Below are positions 1-6,810 of a stretch of 11,880 nucleotides of DNA, piece by piece. The position numbers were made by a program, and so were the translations under genes. The notes beneath the pieces are model-generated. The model was not told the DNA's origin. It did not search any database and saw only the letters and a program-made list of their open reading frames with translations. This stretch comes from Dehalococcoidia bacterium (GTDB lineage: Bacteria > Chloroflexota > Dehalococcoidia > Lucifugimonadales > Lucifugimonadaceae), in the NCBI GenBank assembly GCA_012270805.1, contig JAAXHR010000242.1, positions 1 to 11,880 on the forward strand. The letters are read 5' to 3'. Position 1 is the first letter of the stretch. The number at the start of each line of letters is the position of its first letter.

Positions 1-555
1 AGAGAAGAAGCCCTCGCCGAAGGTAACGCTTTAGCTGAAGAGCTTGGGATAACTGGATTCGAGATGGTCGTAAACTCCCGGTCATTCTTCCAAGAACTGG
101 CCCAACTTGCCGCCCAGGTATATGCCGATGCCGGTTGGGAGGTCACGCTCAACGTCGGAGATTCCGCCGCGAACGCTGAACTCATCCAAAGCGCCAACTT
201 TGAGATGTCGATGAGCACTCCCAACGTGGTTCTCCCCAGCGTGAGCGCTTTCCTGCTAGAGCAATACCTGCCCGGCGGTCGAGAGGCAAACGCCGCAGAA
301 CCGCCCGACGTGATATACGAACTGCTTGCCGACCTCCAAGGAGCGACCGATCCGGTAAACGCACACGCCGCGACGCGCGAGATCCAAAGAGTGATGCGTG
401 AAGACTGGATCCCGGTTGTGCCTATGGGCAAGCAGGTCGGGTCCAGCGAGTTGATTGCCAATCACGTGCAGGACCGTCCCGGTGCCCTCGGACAGTGGTT
501 CAACCTCCACACCTGGACGGATGTATGGATTGACGACAGTTCGCCTCGAAAGTAG
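1..555 (+). CDS. ABC transporter substrate-binding protein, family 5 (C-terminal part)
   Basis: The frame is open from base 1 and ends at TAG 553-555, giving 184 residues of a protein whose N-terminus lies outside the window. The segment reads as the C-terminal lobe of an SBP_bac_5 extracellular solute-binding protein: a QLAAQVYADAGWEVTLNV stretch (the usual 'complete the inner sheet' region where the ligand-specific lobe begins), a region with a run of helices ending in TREIQRVMREDWIPVVPMG, and a final FNLHTWTDVWIDD, which matches the family's usual ending. It would bind the substrate outside the membrane and deliver it to the permeases that follow. It is 93 bp from dppB and is the first visible gene of the operon. 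The ligand cannot be read from this fragment; the nearby sulfatase suggests a sulfated compound (inference). Confidence 0.88.
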   Translation, partial: REEALAEGNALAEELGITGFEMVVNSRSFFQELAQLAAQVYADAGWEVTLNVGDSAANAELIQSANFEMSMSTPNVVLPSVSAFLLEQYLPGGREANAAEPPDVIYELLADLQGATDPVNAHAATREIQRVMREDWIPVVPMGKQVGSSELIANHVQDRPGALGQWFNLHTWTDVWIDDSSPRK

Positions 556-605
556 ACAGGGCGGGATAATCATCCAACCGGTACTACTGATTTGAGGTAA
601 CCAAG

Positions 606-644
606 ATGAACAGGTCGGGGTTAAACCGTCTGAACGAGGGTTGA
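606..644 (+). CDS. Possible 12-codon leader ORF before dppB
   Basis: ATG 606 follows a GAGGT at 594-598 with a 7-base gap and reads 12 codons (MNRSGLNRLNEG) to TGA 642-644, stopping four bases before the TTG start of dppB. The ORF passes through the left arm of the 601-706 inverted repeat and through the dppB Shine-Dalgarno, so ribosomes on it would melt the stem and end beside the dppB start: the arrangement expected of translational coupling. No attenuator-type run of one amino acid is present. ORFs of this length arise easily by chance, so the call rests only on position and spacing. Confidence 0.25.
   Translation: MNRSGLNRLNEG
636..640 (+). promoter_or_regulatory. Shine-Dalgarno fixing the TTG start of dppB
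   Basis: GAGGG at 636-640 lies 8 bases before TTG 649. An in-frame TGA at 631-633 rules out any earlier start, and no ATG or GTG lies between that stop and TTG 649. The resulting N-terminus (MRDYIIRRVLLLIPNLF) is typical of DppB permeases, so TTG is well supported. Confidence 0.7.
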
Positions 645-648
645 AGCG

Positions 649-1602
649 TTGCGGGACTACATCATTCGAAGGGTCCTGTTGCTAATCCCGAACCTGTTCA
701 TCTTGGCAACGCTCACGTTTTTCTTGGCCCGGGTGCTACCGGGCGACGTGGCTCTTGGTTTAGTCGCGGAAGACGGGAGCATCATTGACCAAGAGGCGGT
801 CGAGGTTATAAGAGAGCGCCTCGGCCTCAACGACCCTATGCCGATTCAATATGCCCGTTGGATGTTGCAACTCTTGCAGGGGGATCTCGGCAAGTCCGAT
901 GTGAGCGACATTTCGGTAGTGCAAGTGGTGGCGGAAACGGCAGAAGTCACGTTCCTTTTGGCGATACTTTCGGTGTTCATAGGAGCGGTGATGGCGATAC
1001 CCTTCGGCATCCTGTCCGCGATGATGCGAGGCAGATGGCCGGATCAAATCATTAGGACTTTCTCAGCGGTCTTCCTCGCCTTGCCCAACTTTTGGTTAGG
1101 CATCTTGCTCCTCCTCGCGTTGGTGACATGGTTCAGTTGGAGCCCGCCGATATTCCAAGAGACATTCTTGGATGCTCCGGTCGAACAGTTCCAACGGCTG
1201 ATACTACCTTCCATCGCGATAGGCACTTCGTTCGCCGCGGTCGCGACGCGCCTCACCCGATCCACCATGCTTGAGGTGCTCAACCAGGACTACATCAGGA
1301 CCGCACGCGCCAAAGGATTGTTCCCCAACCGGGTGATAGTGCGCCACGCGTTACCGAACGCAGTGTTGCCTGTGATCACGTTGTCGGCGTTGCTTTTCGC
1401 CGGTCTGTTGAACGGCGCAGTCGTCCTGGAGCGGATTTTCGCGCTTCCCGGCATGGGTGTGGAAATCGTCACTGCGACATCTGAACGTGACTTTCAGTTG
1501 CTGCAGGGTCTAGTTCTCGTCCTTGGAGCATTCGTGATGGTTTGGATGTTGCTGATCGATTTGGTTTACGTGGCGTTGGACAAGCGGATACAGCTCGAAT
1601 GA
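649..1602 (+). CDS. dppB: Dpp/Opp-type ABC transporter permease, DppB family
   Basis: This 317-residue inner-membrane protein would form one half of the transport channel of a peptide/nickel/opine-type (PepT family) importer. The N-terminal helix (about residues 8-29) with MRDYIIRR just before it is the normal DppB start, followed by the large loop with ERLGLNDPMPIQYARW (56-71) and LLQGDLGKS (75-83). Further membrane segments fall near 101-125, 139-163, 188-203, 244-262 and 286-309. The cytoplasmic EAA loop that contacts the ATPases is clear at 215-238 (YIRTARAKGLFPNRVIVRHA), as is ERIFALPGMG at 261-270. Length matches the family (about 310-340). The start is TTG. The stop overlaps the next gene by ATGA. 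The dppB symbol is a family name; the substrate need not be a dipeptide. Confidence 0.93.
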   Translation: MRDYIIRRVLLLIPNLFILATLTFFLARVLPGDVALGLVAEDGSIIDQEAVEVIRERLGLNDPMPIQYARWMLQLLQGDLGKSDVSDISVVQVVAETAEVTFLLAILSVFIGAVMAIPFGILSAMMRGRWPDQIIRTFSAVFLALPNFWLGILLLLALVTWFSWSPPIFQETFLDAPVEQFQRLILPSIAIGTSFAAVATRLTRSTMLEVLNQDYIRTARAKGLFPNRVIVRHALPNAVLPVITLSALLFAGLLNGAVVLERIFALPGMGVEIVTATSERDFQLLQGLVLVLGAFVMVWMLLIDLVYVALDKRIQLE

Positions 1603-2504
1603 TTACCGCAAAAGACAGCTCGGAGATTGGACCAACACGAACAATGCGGTTCGTTACTCCCGCTTGGCGTACCATACGCAAGCACCCGACCGGTGCCGTG
1701 GGGTTTCTGATTCTCGTCCTCATCTTGCTCTTTATCCTGAGTGCCGGTTATCTGACACCCCACAAATATGACCGCACGTTAAGCGGCAAGGCAGCACCCA
1801 TGATGTCACGCGGCTTTGACGATGAACTGTTGGTTCTAGGGGGCGATGAACTAGGTCGAGACATTTTGACTCGTCTGCAACACGCAGGCCGGACCTCATT
1901 CGTGATCGGACTAGCGGCACCGCTTTTGGGAGTCACGCTCGGCACCATCATCGGAATCGTCAGCGCGTACCGCGGCGGCATCGTAGACCTGCTCGTACAA
2001 CGCGTCGTTGACGTGCTGATCTCCCTCCCAGGACTCGTTCTCGCAATGGCTGTCACACTGGCGCTAGGATTCTCGGTCTGGGCGGTGATCGTTGCGCTTT
2101 CTCTCAATGTGGTCGGAGGATCGTCACGTGTCGTGCGTTCACACGCGTTGACGCAATCTCAGCTCGAATACGTTCAAGCCGCCCGAGCATTGGGCGCATC
2201 GGACTTACGGATAGTATTCCGCCACCTACTACCCAACTCGATGGCGGTGTCGTTAGTGCTCTTCACTGTCGGAGTCGGCGCAGCGATTACCGCCGAAGCC
2301 GGATTAAGCTTCCTCGGGCTCGGGGTCCAGCCTCCGACGCCTAGCTGGGGCAACATGCTGACGTTTGCCCAACAGTATTTCCGCTTTGGCGCCCATATCG
2401 CCATCATTCCCGGATTAACCATCGCGATCGTCGTCTTCGCCATCAACCTGGTCGGCGACTCGCTCCGCGATGTACTAGACCCGCACCTGCGCGGAAGAGG
2501 ATGA
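1599..2504 (+). CDS. dppC: Dpp/Opp-type ABC transporter permease, DppC family
   Basis: This 301-residue membrane protein is the second channel subunit, pairing with the DppB-like protein before it. A cytoplasmic N-tail (1-30) leads to a first membrane helix (about 32-50), then GGDELGRDILTRLQHAGRTS (81-100), the conserved entry to the transport domain. The EAA loop is at 191-213 (YVQAARALGASDLRIVFRHL plus LPN), and LGLGVQPPTPSWGNML (240-255) and VGDSLRDVLDPHLRGRG (285-301) are family hallmarks. I chose ATG 1599 because it overlaps the dppB stop as ATGA, the usual coupled arrangement; the frame is open 19 codons upstream, but that extension lies within dppB and does not look like a permease N-terminus. 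Sixteen bases separate it from the sulfatase. Confidence 0.93.
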   Translation: MITAKDSSEIGPTRTMRFVTPAWRTIRKHPTGAVGFLILVLILLFILSAGYLTPHKYDRTLSGKAAPMMSRGFDDELLVLGGDELGRDILTRLQHAGRTSFVIGLAAPLLGVTLGTIIGIVSAYRGGIVDLLVQRVVDVLISLPGLVLAMAVTLALGFSVWAVIVALSLNVVGGSSRVVRSHALTQSQLEYVQAARALGASDLRIVFRHLLPNSMAVSLVLFTVGVGAAITAEAGLSFLGLGVQPPTPSWGNMLTFAQQYFRFGAHIAIIPGLTIAIVVFAINLVGDSLRDVLDPHLRGRG

Positions 2505-2520
2505 AACAGGCCGCACTACC

Positions 2521-4215
2521 ATGACGAATCCAAACACAACCAACTCATCTCTCCCGAACGTCATCTTCATCGTCGCCGACCAACTGAAGGCCACGGCGCT
2601 ACGAATGTACTCCGAGATCGGCATCCCAACGCCATCTCTCGAAAGAATGGCTGACGAAGGCGTGATGTACCGCCACGCCGTCACACCCCACGCCCTCTGC
2701 GTCCCCGCACGCGTCTCGATGATGACATCTCGATACGCGCACTCGACCGGAAGTCGTCGCAACGAAACCCTGATGCCCTCCGGGCAACTCCACGCCTTCC
2801 GAATCTGGAAGGAACTTGGCTACACCACCGGGTTGATCGGGAAAAATCACTGCTTCACCGAAGAAGACGACCTGGACTTGATTGATGTTCGTTGCGAATT
2901 GACTCACGGCGGCATGCCTAGACCCAACTACAAAGGAGCCATTCCGGGTGTAAAGGGGATGGAATGGGCGGTCCCCGAGGATGTCATTAATGAAGCGCAT
3001 TCGACGCGTAACAACATGCCCGAACAGAGCCCGAGCTTCGGATACGCGGTGACTGATCACCCCATTGAGGGCTACTCGAACACCGCGTTAACCATCCAGA
3101 CCCAGGCATTCATCGACCGCTTCGGCAGTCATCCCGGCGAACCAGGCCATCGACCGTTCGCCCTCCTACTCTCATACCCCGACCCGCACCATCCACTCGA
3201 AGCACCACGCAAATACGCCAACATGGTCCCGCCGGAAAGCGTGGTTATGCCGCCGCAGAGATCTGACGAATACACCGATGGGACCATACCGACGCGCAAC
3301 CGCCAGCTCCACGACATGCTCGGCGTAAGCGAAGACGATCCGGATGACGTTCGCAACGCGATGGCCGTCTATTTGGCGATGACTCGCCACTTGGACGATG
3401 GTGTAGGAGGGGTACTCGATCATCTTGATGAGACGGGCCTACGCGAAAACACTATCGTCGTATTCACTGCTGACCACGGTGACTTCAACGGTGAGCACGA
3501 CATGCTCGGCAAGGGCGGCGTATTCTACGACGCTTTGACCCGCGTCCCCATGCTCGTCTCTTGGCCCGCTGGCGGTGTCCCATGCGGTCTAGTAGATGAC
3601 TCGATGGCCAACACCATCGACCTCCTTCCAACCATCCTCCAACTCTCCGGTATCGCGGAATTCAATTCAGCGCCGCCTGGCGAAGAGGGTGAGGAATTGG
3701 CGCGACCGGGACCGTCCGTGACAACAGACATCGAATCAGATCTGATTACATCCGAAACTCTCCGCCGAGTTCAAGGCCGACCACTATCAACCGCCACCGA
3801 ATCGCCTCCCCGTTCTGCCGCCTTCAGCGAATACGGGACGGGGGGTGCTCCTTTGACTGACGATGCGTTGAAGGAACTCATGGATCAAGGACACATAGGC
3901 CGCGATTTACTCATGGAAACCCTCTGGATCCGCGAAGCCGAAGGCCGCCGCCGCATGGTCCGCACTAAGGACTGGAAATTCGTGACCGACCCCGGAAGCG
4001 ACGACCTCGACGAACTCTACGACCTCAATGCCGATCCGTGGGAACTCACCAACGTCGCCAACGATCCCGCAAACATCCCAGTCATATCCGAGATGCGAGC
4101 CCTGCTCATGGAGTGGGCCACACAAACCGAGGACTACGACCCCGTGCCCCTGCCAACGACGCTGGGACGACGCGAATACATCCCATCAGAAGACCGATGG
4201 GCGACTACTCGCTGA
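2521..4215 (+). CDS. Type I sulfatase (alkaline-phosphatase superfamily), cytoplasmic
   Basis: This 564-residue protein hydrolyses a sulfate ester or a related phosphate or phosphonate ester. The sulfatase signature CVPAR is at 60-64; Cys60 would be converted to formylglycine by a separate maturase. Other expected parts are in order: NVIFIVADQ with metal ligands Asp20/Gln21, IGKNH with Lys108 and His110, DPHHPLEAP (221-229), FTADHGD with Asp318/His319, Lys331 in GKGGVFYDALTRVPML, and the usual ending LYDLNADPWELTNVANDP. Gln21 in place of the common second Asp is seen in the choline-sulfatase/phosphonate-monoester-hydrolase side of the family. No signal peptide or membrane segment is present, so it should act in the cytoplasm. 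It sits 16 bp after dppC and 10 bp before dppD, so it is cotranscribed with the importer and probably acts on its cargo. The true substrate cannot be read from the sequence. Confidence 0.92.
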   Translation: MTNPNTTNSSLPNVIFIVADQLKATALRMYSEIGIPTPSLERMADEGVMYRHAVTPHALCVPARVSMMTSRYAHSTGSRRNETLMPSGQLHAFRIWKELGYTTGLIGKNHCFTEEDDLDLIDVRCELTHGGMPRPNYKGAIPGVKGMEWAVPEDVINEAHSTRNNMPEQSPSFGYAVTDHPIEGYSNTALTIQTQAFIDRFGSHPGEPGHRPFALLLSYPDPHHPLEAPRKYANMVPPESVVMPPQRSDEYTDGTIPTRNRQLHDMLGVSEDDPDDVRNAMAVYLAMTRHLDDGVGGVLDHLDETGLRENTIVVFTADHGDFNGEHDMLGKGGVFYDALTRVPMLVSWPAGGVPCGLVDDSMANTIDLLPTILQLSGIAEFNSAPPGEEGEELARPGPSVTTDIESDLITSETLRRVQGRPLSTATESPPRSAAFSEYGTGGAPLTDDALKELMDQGHIGRDLLMETLWIREAEGRRRMVRTKDWKFVTDPGSDDLDELYDLNADPWELTNVANDPANIPVISEMRALLMEWATQTEDYDPVPLPTTLGRREYIPSEDRWATTR

Positions 4216-4225
4216 CCATGCCACG

Positions 4226-5230
4226 ATGCCGCTCTTAGAAGTCGAAAACCTAAAAACCTACTTCTACGGCGATGATTCCACAGTGAAGGCCGTAGATGGC
4301 ATCACGTATGACATCGAAGAGGGGGAGACGGTCGCTCTGGTAGGGGAGAGCGGATGCGGAAAGTCTGTCAGTTCCTTGAGCATCCTCGGCCTTATTCCTT
4401 CGCCACCTGGCCGTATCGTCGACGGCGAAGTCAAGTTCCGTGGGACCGATCTCTTGCAACTTCCTCCATCAGAGATGCGCAAGTACCGAAGTCGACGCAT
4501 CGCAATGGTGTTCCAAGAGCCGATGTCATCCCTCAACCCCGTCATAAACATCGAGACGCAACTCACCGAAGGCATGATGACGCAGCTCGGTTTCACAAAG
4601 AGGCAAGCGGGAAAGCGGGCGTTGGACCTCCTCGAAACAGTGGGCATCTCCGATCCGGAACGACGCCTCACACAATTCCCTCACGAATTCAGCGGCGGCA
4701 TGCGACAACGCGTGATGATCGCCATCGCCCTAAGCTGCGAACCCGACCTGATAATCGCGGACGAGCCGACGACGTCCCTTGACGTGACTATCCAGGCACA
4801 GATACTCGACCTCATGCAGACCTTGACACGCGAGCGTGGCATGGCACTGCTCCTGATAACCCACAACCTCGGCGTAGTCGCCCGATACGTTGAGCGAATA
4901 AACATCATGTACGCCGGTCGCATCATCGAACGCGGCTCATCAACTGACATCTTCGAAAAACCTTCCCATCCCTACACTGTCGGACTACTAAACTCGATCC
5001 CCCGCATAGACCGCGACACTCGTTCAAGCCTTGACCCCATACCCGGTCAACCGCCAGACCTCGCACGACTGCCCAACGGATGCCACTTCGCCGAAAGATG
5101 TCGCAACGCAATCGATCGTTGCGTGCGCGACTACCCCCAGACAGTACAAGTCGAACCTCGCCACACCGCTACTTGTTGGGTAGCCGACGAAATCTACAGC
5201 AATTACGCATCACAACCCGCTCATGTCTAG
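4226..5230 (+). CDS. dppD: Dpp/Opp-type ABC transporter ATP-binding protein, DppD family
   Basis: This 334-residue ATPase powers the importer from the cytoplasmic face, forming a heterodimer with the DppF-like protein that follows. Walker A is GESGCGKS (40-47), the Q-loop is VFQEPMSSLNP with Gln97, the ABC signature is FSGGMRQ (155-161), Walker B is LIIADE (175-180) and the switch His is His213 (ITHNLGVV). The C-terminal oligopeptide-transporter extension includes HPYTVGLLNSIP and four cysteines (286, 292, 299, 317) in the arrangement that carries an Fe-S cluster in characterised Dpp ATPases. I chose ATG 4226 because MPLLEVENLKTYF is the normal N-terminus; the frame is open far upstream only because it lies over the sulfatase gene. 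No clear Shine-Dalgarno is visible, so translation is probably coupled. It overlaps dppF by 8 bp. Confidence 0.95.
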   Translation: MPLLEVENLKTYFYGDDSTVKAVDGITYDIEEGETVALVGESGCGKSVSSLSILGLIPSPPGRIVDGEVKFRGTDLLQLPPSEMRKYRSRRIAMVFQEPMSSLNPVINIETQLTEGMMTQLGFTKRQAGKRALDLLETVGISDPERRLTQFPHEFSGGMRQRVMIAIALSCEPDLIIADEPTTSLDVTIQAQILDLMQTLTRERGMALLLITHNLGVVARYVERINIMYAGRIIERGSSTDIFEKPSHPYTVGLLNSIPRIDRDTRSSLDPIPGQPPDLARLPNGCHFAERCRNAIDRCVRDYPQTVQVEPRHTATCWVADEIYSNYASQPAHV

Positions 5231-6263
5231 CCACAGCGGACAAGACACCGTGGCGGACCCCGATCCTTCAGTACTGATCGATGTCGAAAACCTCAGCGTC
5301 GAGTTTCCCGTCAGTTCCGGCACCCTTTTCTCCCGCAATCGCGCGATCATACACGCTGTCGACAACGTCTCGTTGAGTATCCGAAAAGGCGAGAGCCTCG
5401 GCTTGGTAGGCGAGAGCGGCAGCGGTAAAACCACGTTGGGACGCGCTATCCTCCATCTGCAAAAAGCAACGAGCGGCAGAGTCTTTTTCGAGGGTCAACC
5501 CATCAACTCGATGCGCGGCCGCGAACTGCGCAATCTCCGCCGCCGCATGCAGATCATCTTCCAAGACCCTTACAGCTCCCTCGACCCTCGAATGTCTGCC
5601 GGCTCCATCATCGGCGAGGGGATAACAATTCACAACCTGGCATCCACCCGCGCCGAATACAACCGCCGAGTCGCCGAGCTCCTCGAGATGGTCGGCTTGA
5701 ACCCCGAAATGGCGAGACGATTTCCCCATGAATTCAGCGGCGGACAGCGCCAACGCATCGGCATCGCACGAGCCCTGGCCGTCGAGCCCGACTTCATAAT
5801 CTGCGACGAACCGGTCTCCGCCCTCGACGTCTCAATCCAAGCTCAGATTCTCTCCCTGCTCGCTAACCTCCAATCCGAACTCGAACTCACCTACCTCTTC
5901 GTCGCACACGACCTCTCCGTAGTCCGCCACATCAGCGACCGCGTCGCAGTCATGTACCTCGGACGTATCGTCGAAGTAGCGACCAGCGTCGACCTCTACA
6001 GCAATCCACAGCACCCCTACACTTACGCCCTCATCTCCGGCATCCCTGTTCCAGACCCACGCGTCGAAGCCCGACGCCAAAGAGTAGTCCTCGGAGGCGA
6101 ACCCGCCAACCCCGCCGACCCGCCAACCGGTTGCCACTTCCACCCCCGCTGTCCCTTCGCCACCGAACAGTGCGCATCCGAAAAACCTGAACTGCGCCAA
6201 ATCGATACCGGCAGGCTCGTAAGTTGCCACCTCGCCGAGGAGTTGATGCTTGAAGGCGTATAA
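5223..6263 (+). CDS. dppF: Dpp/Opp-type ABC transporter ATP-binding protein, DppF family
   Basis: This 346-residue protein is the second ATPase of the importer. A short N-terminal tail precedes VLIDVENLSVEFPV (17-30) and the DppF-typical insertion with FSRNRAIIHAVDNVSL (36-51). Walker A is GESGSGKT (63-70), the Q-loop is IIFQDPYSSLDPRM with Gln114, the signature is FSGGQRQ (171-177), Walker B is FIICDE (191-196) and the switch His is His229 (VAHDLSVV). The C-terminal extension has cysteines 304, 310, 317 and 335, with the same spacing (6, 7, 18) as in the DppD partner. The start ATG overlaps the dppD stop by 8 bases. It is the last gene of the visible operon; palindromes follow 9 bases after the TAA. 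Confidence 0.95.
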   Translation: MSSHSGQDTVADPDPSVLIDVENLSVEFPVSSGTLFSRNRAIIHAVDNVSLSIRKGESLGLVGESGSGKTTLGRAILHLQKATSGRVFFEGQPINSMRGRELRNLRRRMQIIFQDPYSSLDPRMSAGSIIGEGITIHNLASTRAEYNRRVAELLEMVGLNPEMARRFPHEFSGGQRQRIGIARALAVEPDFIICDEPVSALDVSIQAQILSLLANLQSELELTYLFVAHDLSVVRHISDRVAVMYLGRIVEVATSVDLYSNPQHPYTYALISGIPVPDPRVEARRQRVVLGGEPANPADPPTGCHFHPRCPFATEQCASEKPELRQIDTGRLVSCHLAEELMLEGV

Positions 6264-6446
6264 TTCCCCCTCCCCTTCGCGAAGCGAGGGGGACGCGTGC
6301 CAGCAAAGCGAGCACGCAGGGGGTGCCCATATTGAAACGCTGGCTTCATCCCCAACGAAGCGCACCTCCCGACCGCGCCACAGTGCCTTCTAATGACGTT
6401 TCAGCACTTTAAACCCAGCGTTTACGCCCCAGGCATCTTCTTCAGC
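6264..6446. other. Convergent intergenic region with palindromes
   Basis: This stretch separates the ends of the plus-strand dppF and the minus-strand GIY-YIG gene. It contains the paired stem-loops at 6272-6317 and, further on, a 9-bp inverted repeat (6335-6343 with 6415-6423, core AAACGCTGG). I see no ORF with a ribosome-binding site and no convincing intrinsic terminator with a T tract on either strand. Confidence 0.5.
6272..6317. repeat. REP-like double stem-loop after dppF
   Basis: Bases 6272-6280 (CCCCTTCGC) pair with 6284-6292 (GCGAGGGGG) around a GAA triloop, giving 9 pairs with one G-U. A second 6-bp stem follows (GCGTGC 6295-6300 with GCACGC 6312-6317). The first stem resembles the palindrome at 7261-7285 in sequence and shape, which suggests one dispersed repeat family rather than an isolated terminator. 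It may also act as a 3' mRNA stabiliser or weak terminator for the dpp operon. No T tract follows. Confidence 0.5.
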
Positions 6447-6740
6447 TCATCTGAACCATCTGTTCCAGCGGCCGTTGGATGTAGAGTTGTTCTTCGGTAA
6501 CTTCCCTGTGCGATTGCGGTAGCCCCTGATCTTTTTGCCTTCAAGGTTCTGCGCACTCTTGCGAGTCATTTTGCGGGATTCGACCACCAGCTTTCCACCT
6601 GGCTGCAACTTGCCCGACTTGACATGTTCCGAAGCCCTGCGTCTAGGATTGTTCGTTGATCCGATATAGGTGCGTTTGTTGTTACGGTCGTGAATTGAAT
6701 AAGCGACGGTGTCTCTGCGAGTTGAGCGTCGTCTGCGCAT
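6447..6740 (-). CDS. Small stand-alone GIY-YIG domain protein
   Basis: This 97-residue, very basic protein carries a single GIY-YIG nuclease fold. The first motif is degenerate (VAYSI, 12-16, with Tyr14 in the place of the GIY tyrosine). The second is TYIGSTNNP (24-32), followed by RRRASEH with the conserved Arg34/35 and His39. A Glu in AQNLEGKKI (Glu67) fits the metal-binding glutamate, and LPKNNST (81-87) fits the terminal Asn motif. It may nick or bind DNA, but nothing links it to UvrC, a restriction system or an intron. The N-terminus MRRRRSTRR is Arg-rich. The ATG at 6740 has a perfect AGGAGG five bases upstream. A 32-residue ORF lies just upstream on the same strand and is probably cotranscribed. 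Family membership is fairly sure; activity and role are not. Confidence 0.82.
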   Translation of the reverse strand: MRRRRSTRRDTVAYSIHDRNNKRTYIGSTNNPRRRASEHVKSGKLQPGGKLVVESRKMTRKSAQNLEGKKIRGYRNRTGKLPKNNSTSNGRWNRWFR

Positions 6741-6745
6741 TTCGT

Positions 6746-6751
6746 CCTCCT
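6746..6751 (-). promoter_or_regulatory. Perfect Shine-Dalgarno of the GIY-YIG gene
   Basis: AGGAGG on the minus strand, five bases before ATG 6740. It fixes this start. Only this gene and its small upstream neighbour in the window have a full AGGAGG; the transporter genes have weak or no Shine-Dalgarno. Confidence 0.8.
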
Positions 6752-6773
6752 AAAATGGTGTCTCAAATGCGAA

Positions 6774-6800
6774 CCGCCGCGGACAGTGCGACCGCGGCGG
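6774..6800 (-). terminator. GC-rich hairpin between the 32-aa gene and the GIY-YIG gene
   Basis: CCGCCGCGG (6774-6782) is the exact reverse complement of 6792-6800, with a 9-base loop. Read on the minus strand it lies 10 bases after the stop of the 32-residue ORF and about 20 bases before the GIY-YIG Shine-Dalgarno. It is followed by TTCGCATTT, only a weak U-rich stretch. It could be a leaky terminator or an mRNA-stabilising hairpin that raises the amount of the small upstream product over the nuclease-like protein. Confidence 0.5.
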
Positions 6801-6810
6801 CTCGTTCAGG

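Larger units (their letters stand above)
601..706. repeat. Long imperfect inverted repeat spanning the dppB translation start
   Basis: Bases 601-615 are the exact reverse complement of 692-706 (15 of 15). After a single unpaired A at 691, bases 616-623 pair with 683-690, the only imperfection being a G-U pair (620/686). The stem is therefore about 23 pairs, closing a loop of 59 bases (624-682) that contains the Shine-Dalgarno sequence and the TTG start of dppB. The right arm is coding sequence (dppB codons for residues about 12-20), while the left arm is noncoding or lies in a possible leader ORF. In mRNA this would form a stable hairpin. It could control dppB translation, or it may be a mutational relic in which the 5' end of the gene was copied in inverted form. 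Confidence 0.75.

Noticed and set aside
4028..4225. Upstream extension of the DppD reading frame
   Set aside because: The extra 66 codons overlap the end of the sulfatase gene and have no DppD similarity; MPLLEVENLKTYF at 4226 is the normal start.
5832..6365. Minus-strand ORF of 177 codons opposite the end of dppF
   Set aside because: It is antisense to conserved DppF motifs and has no domain or ribosome-binding site.
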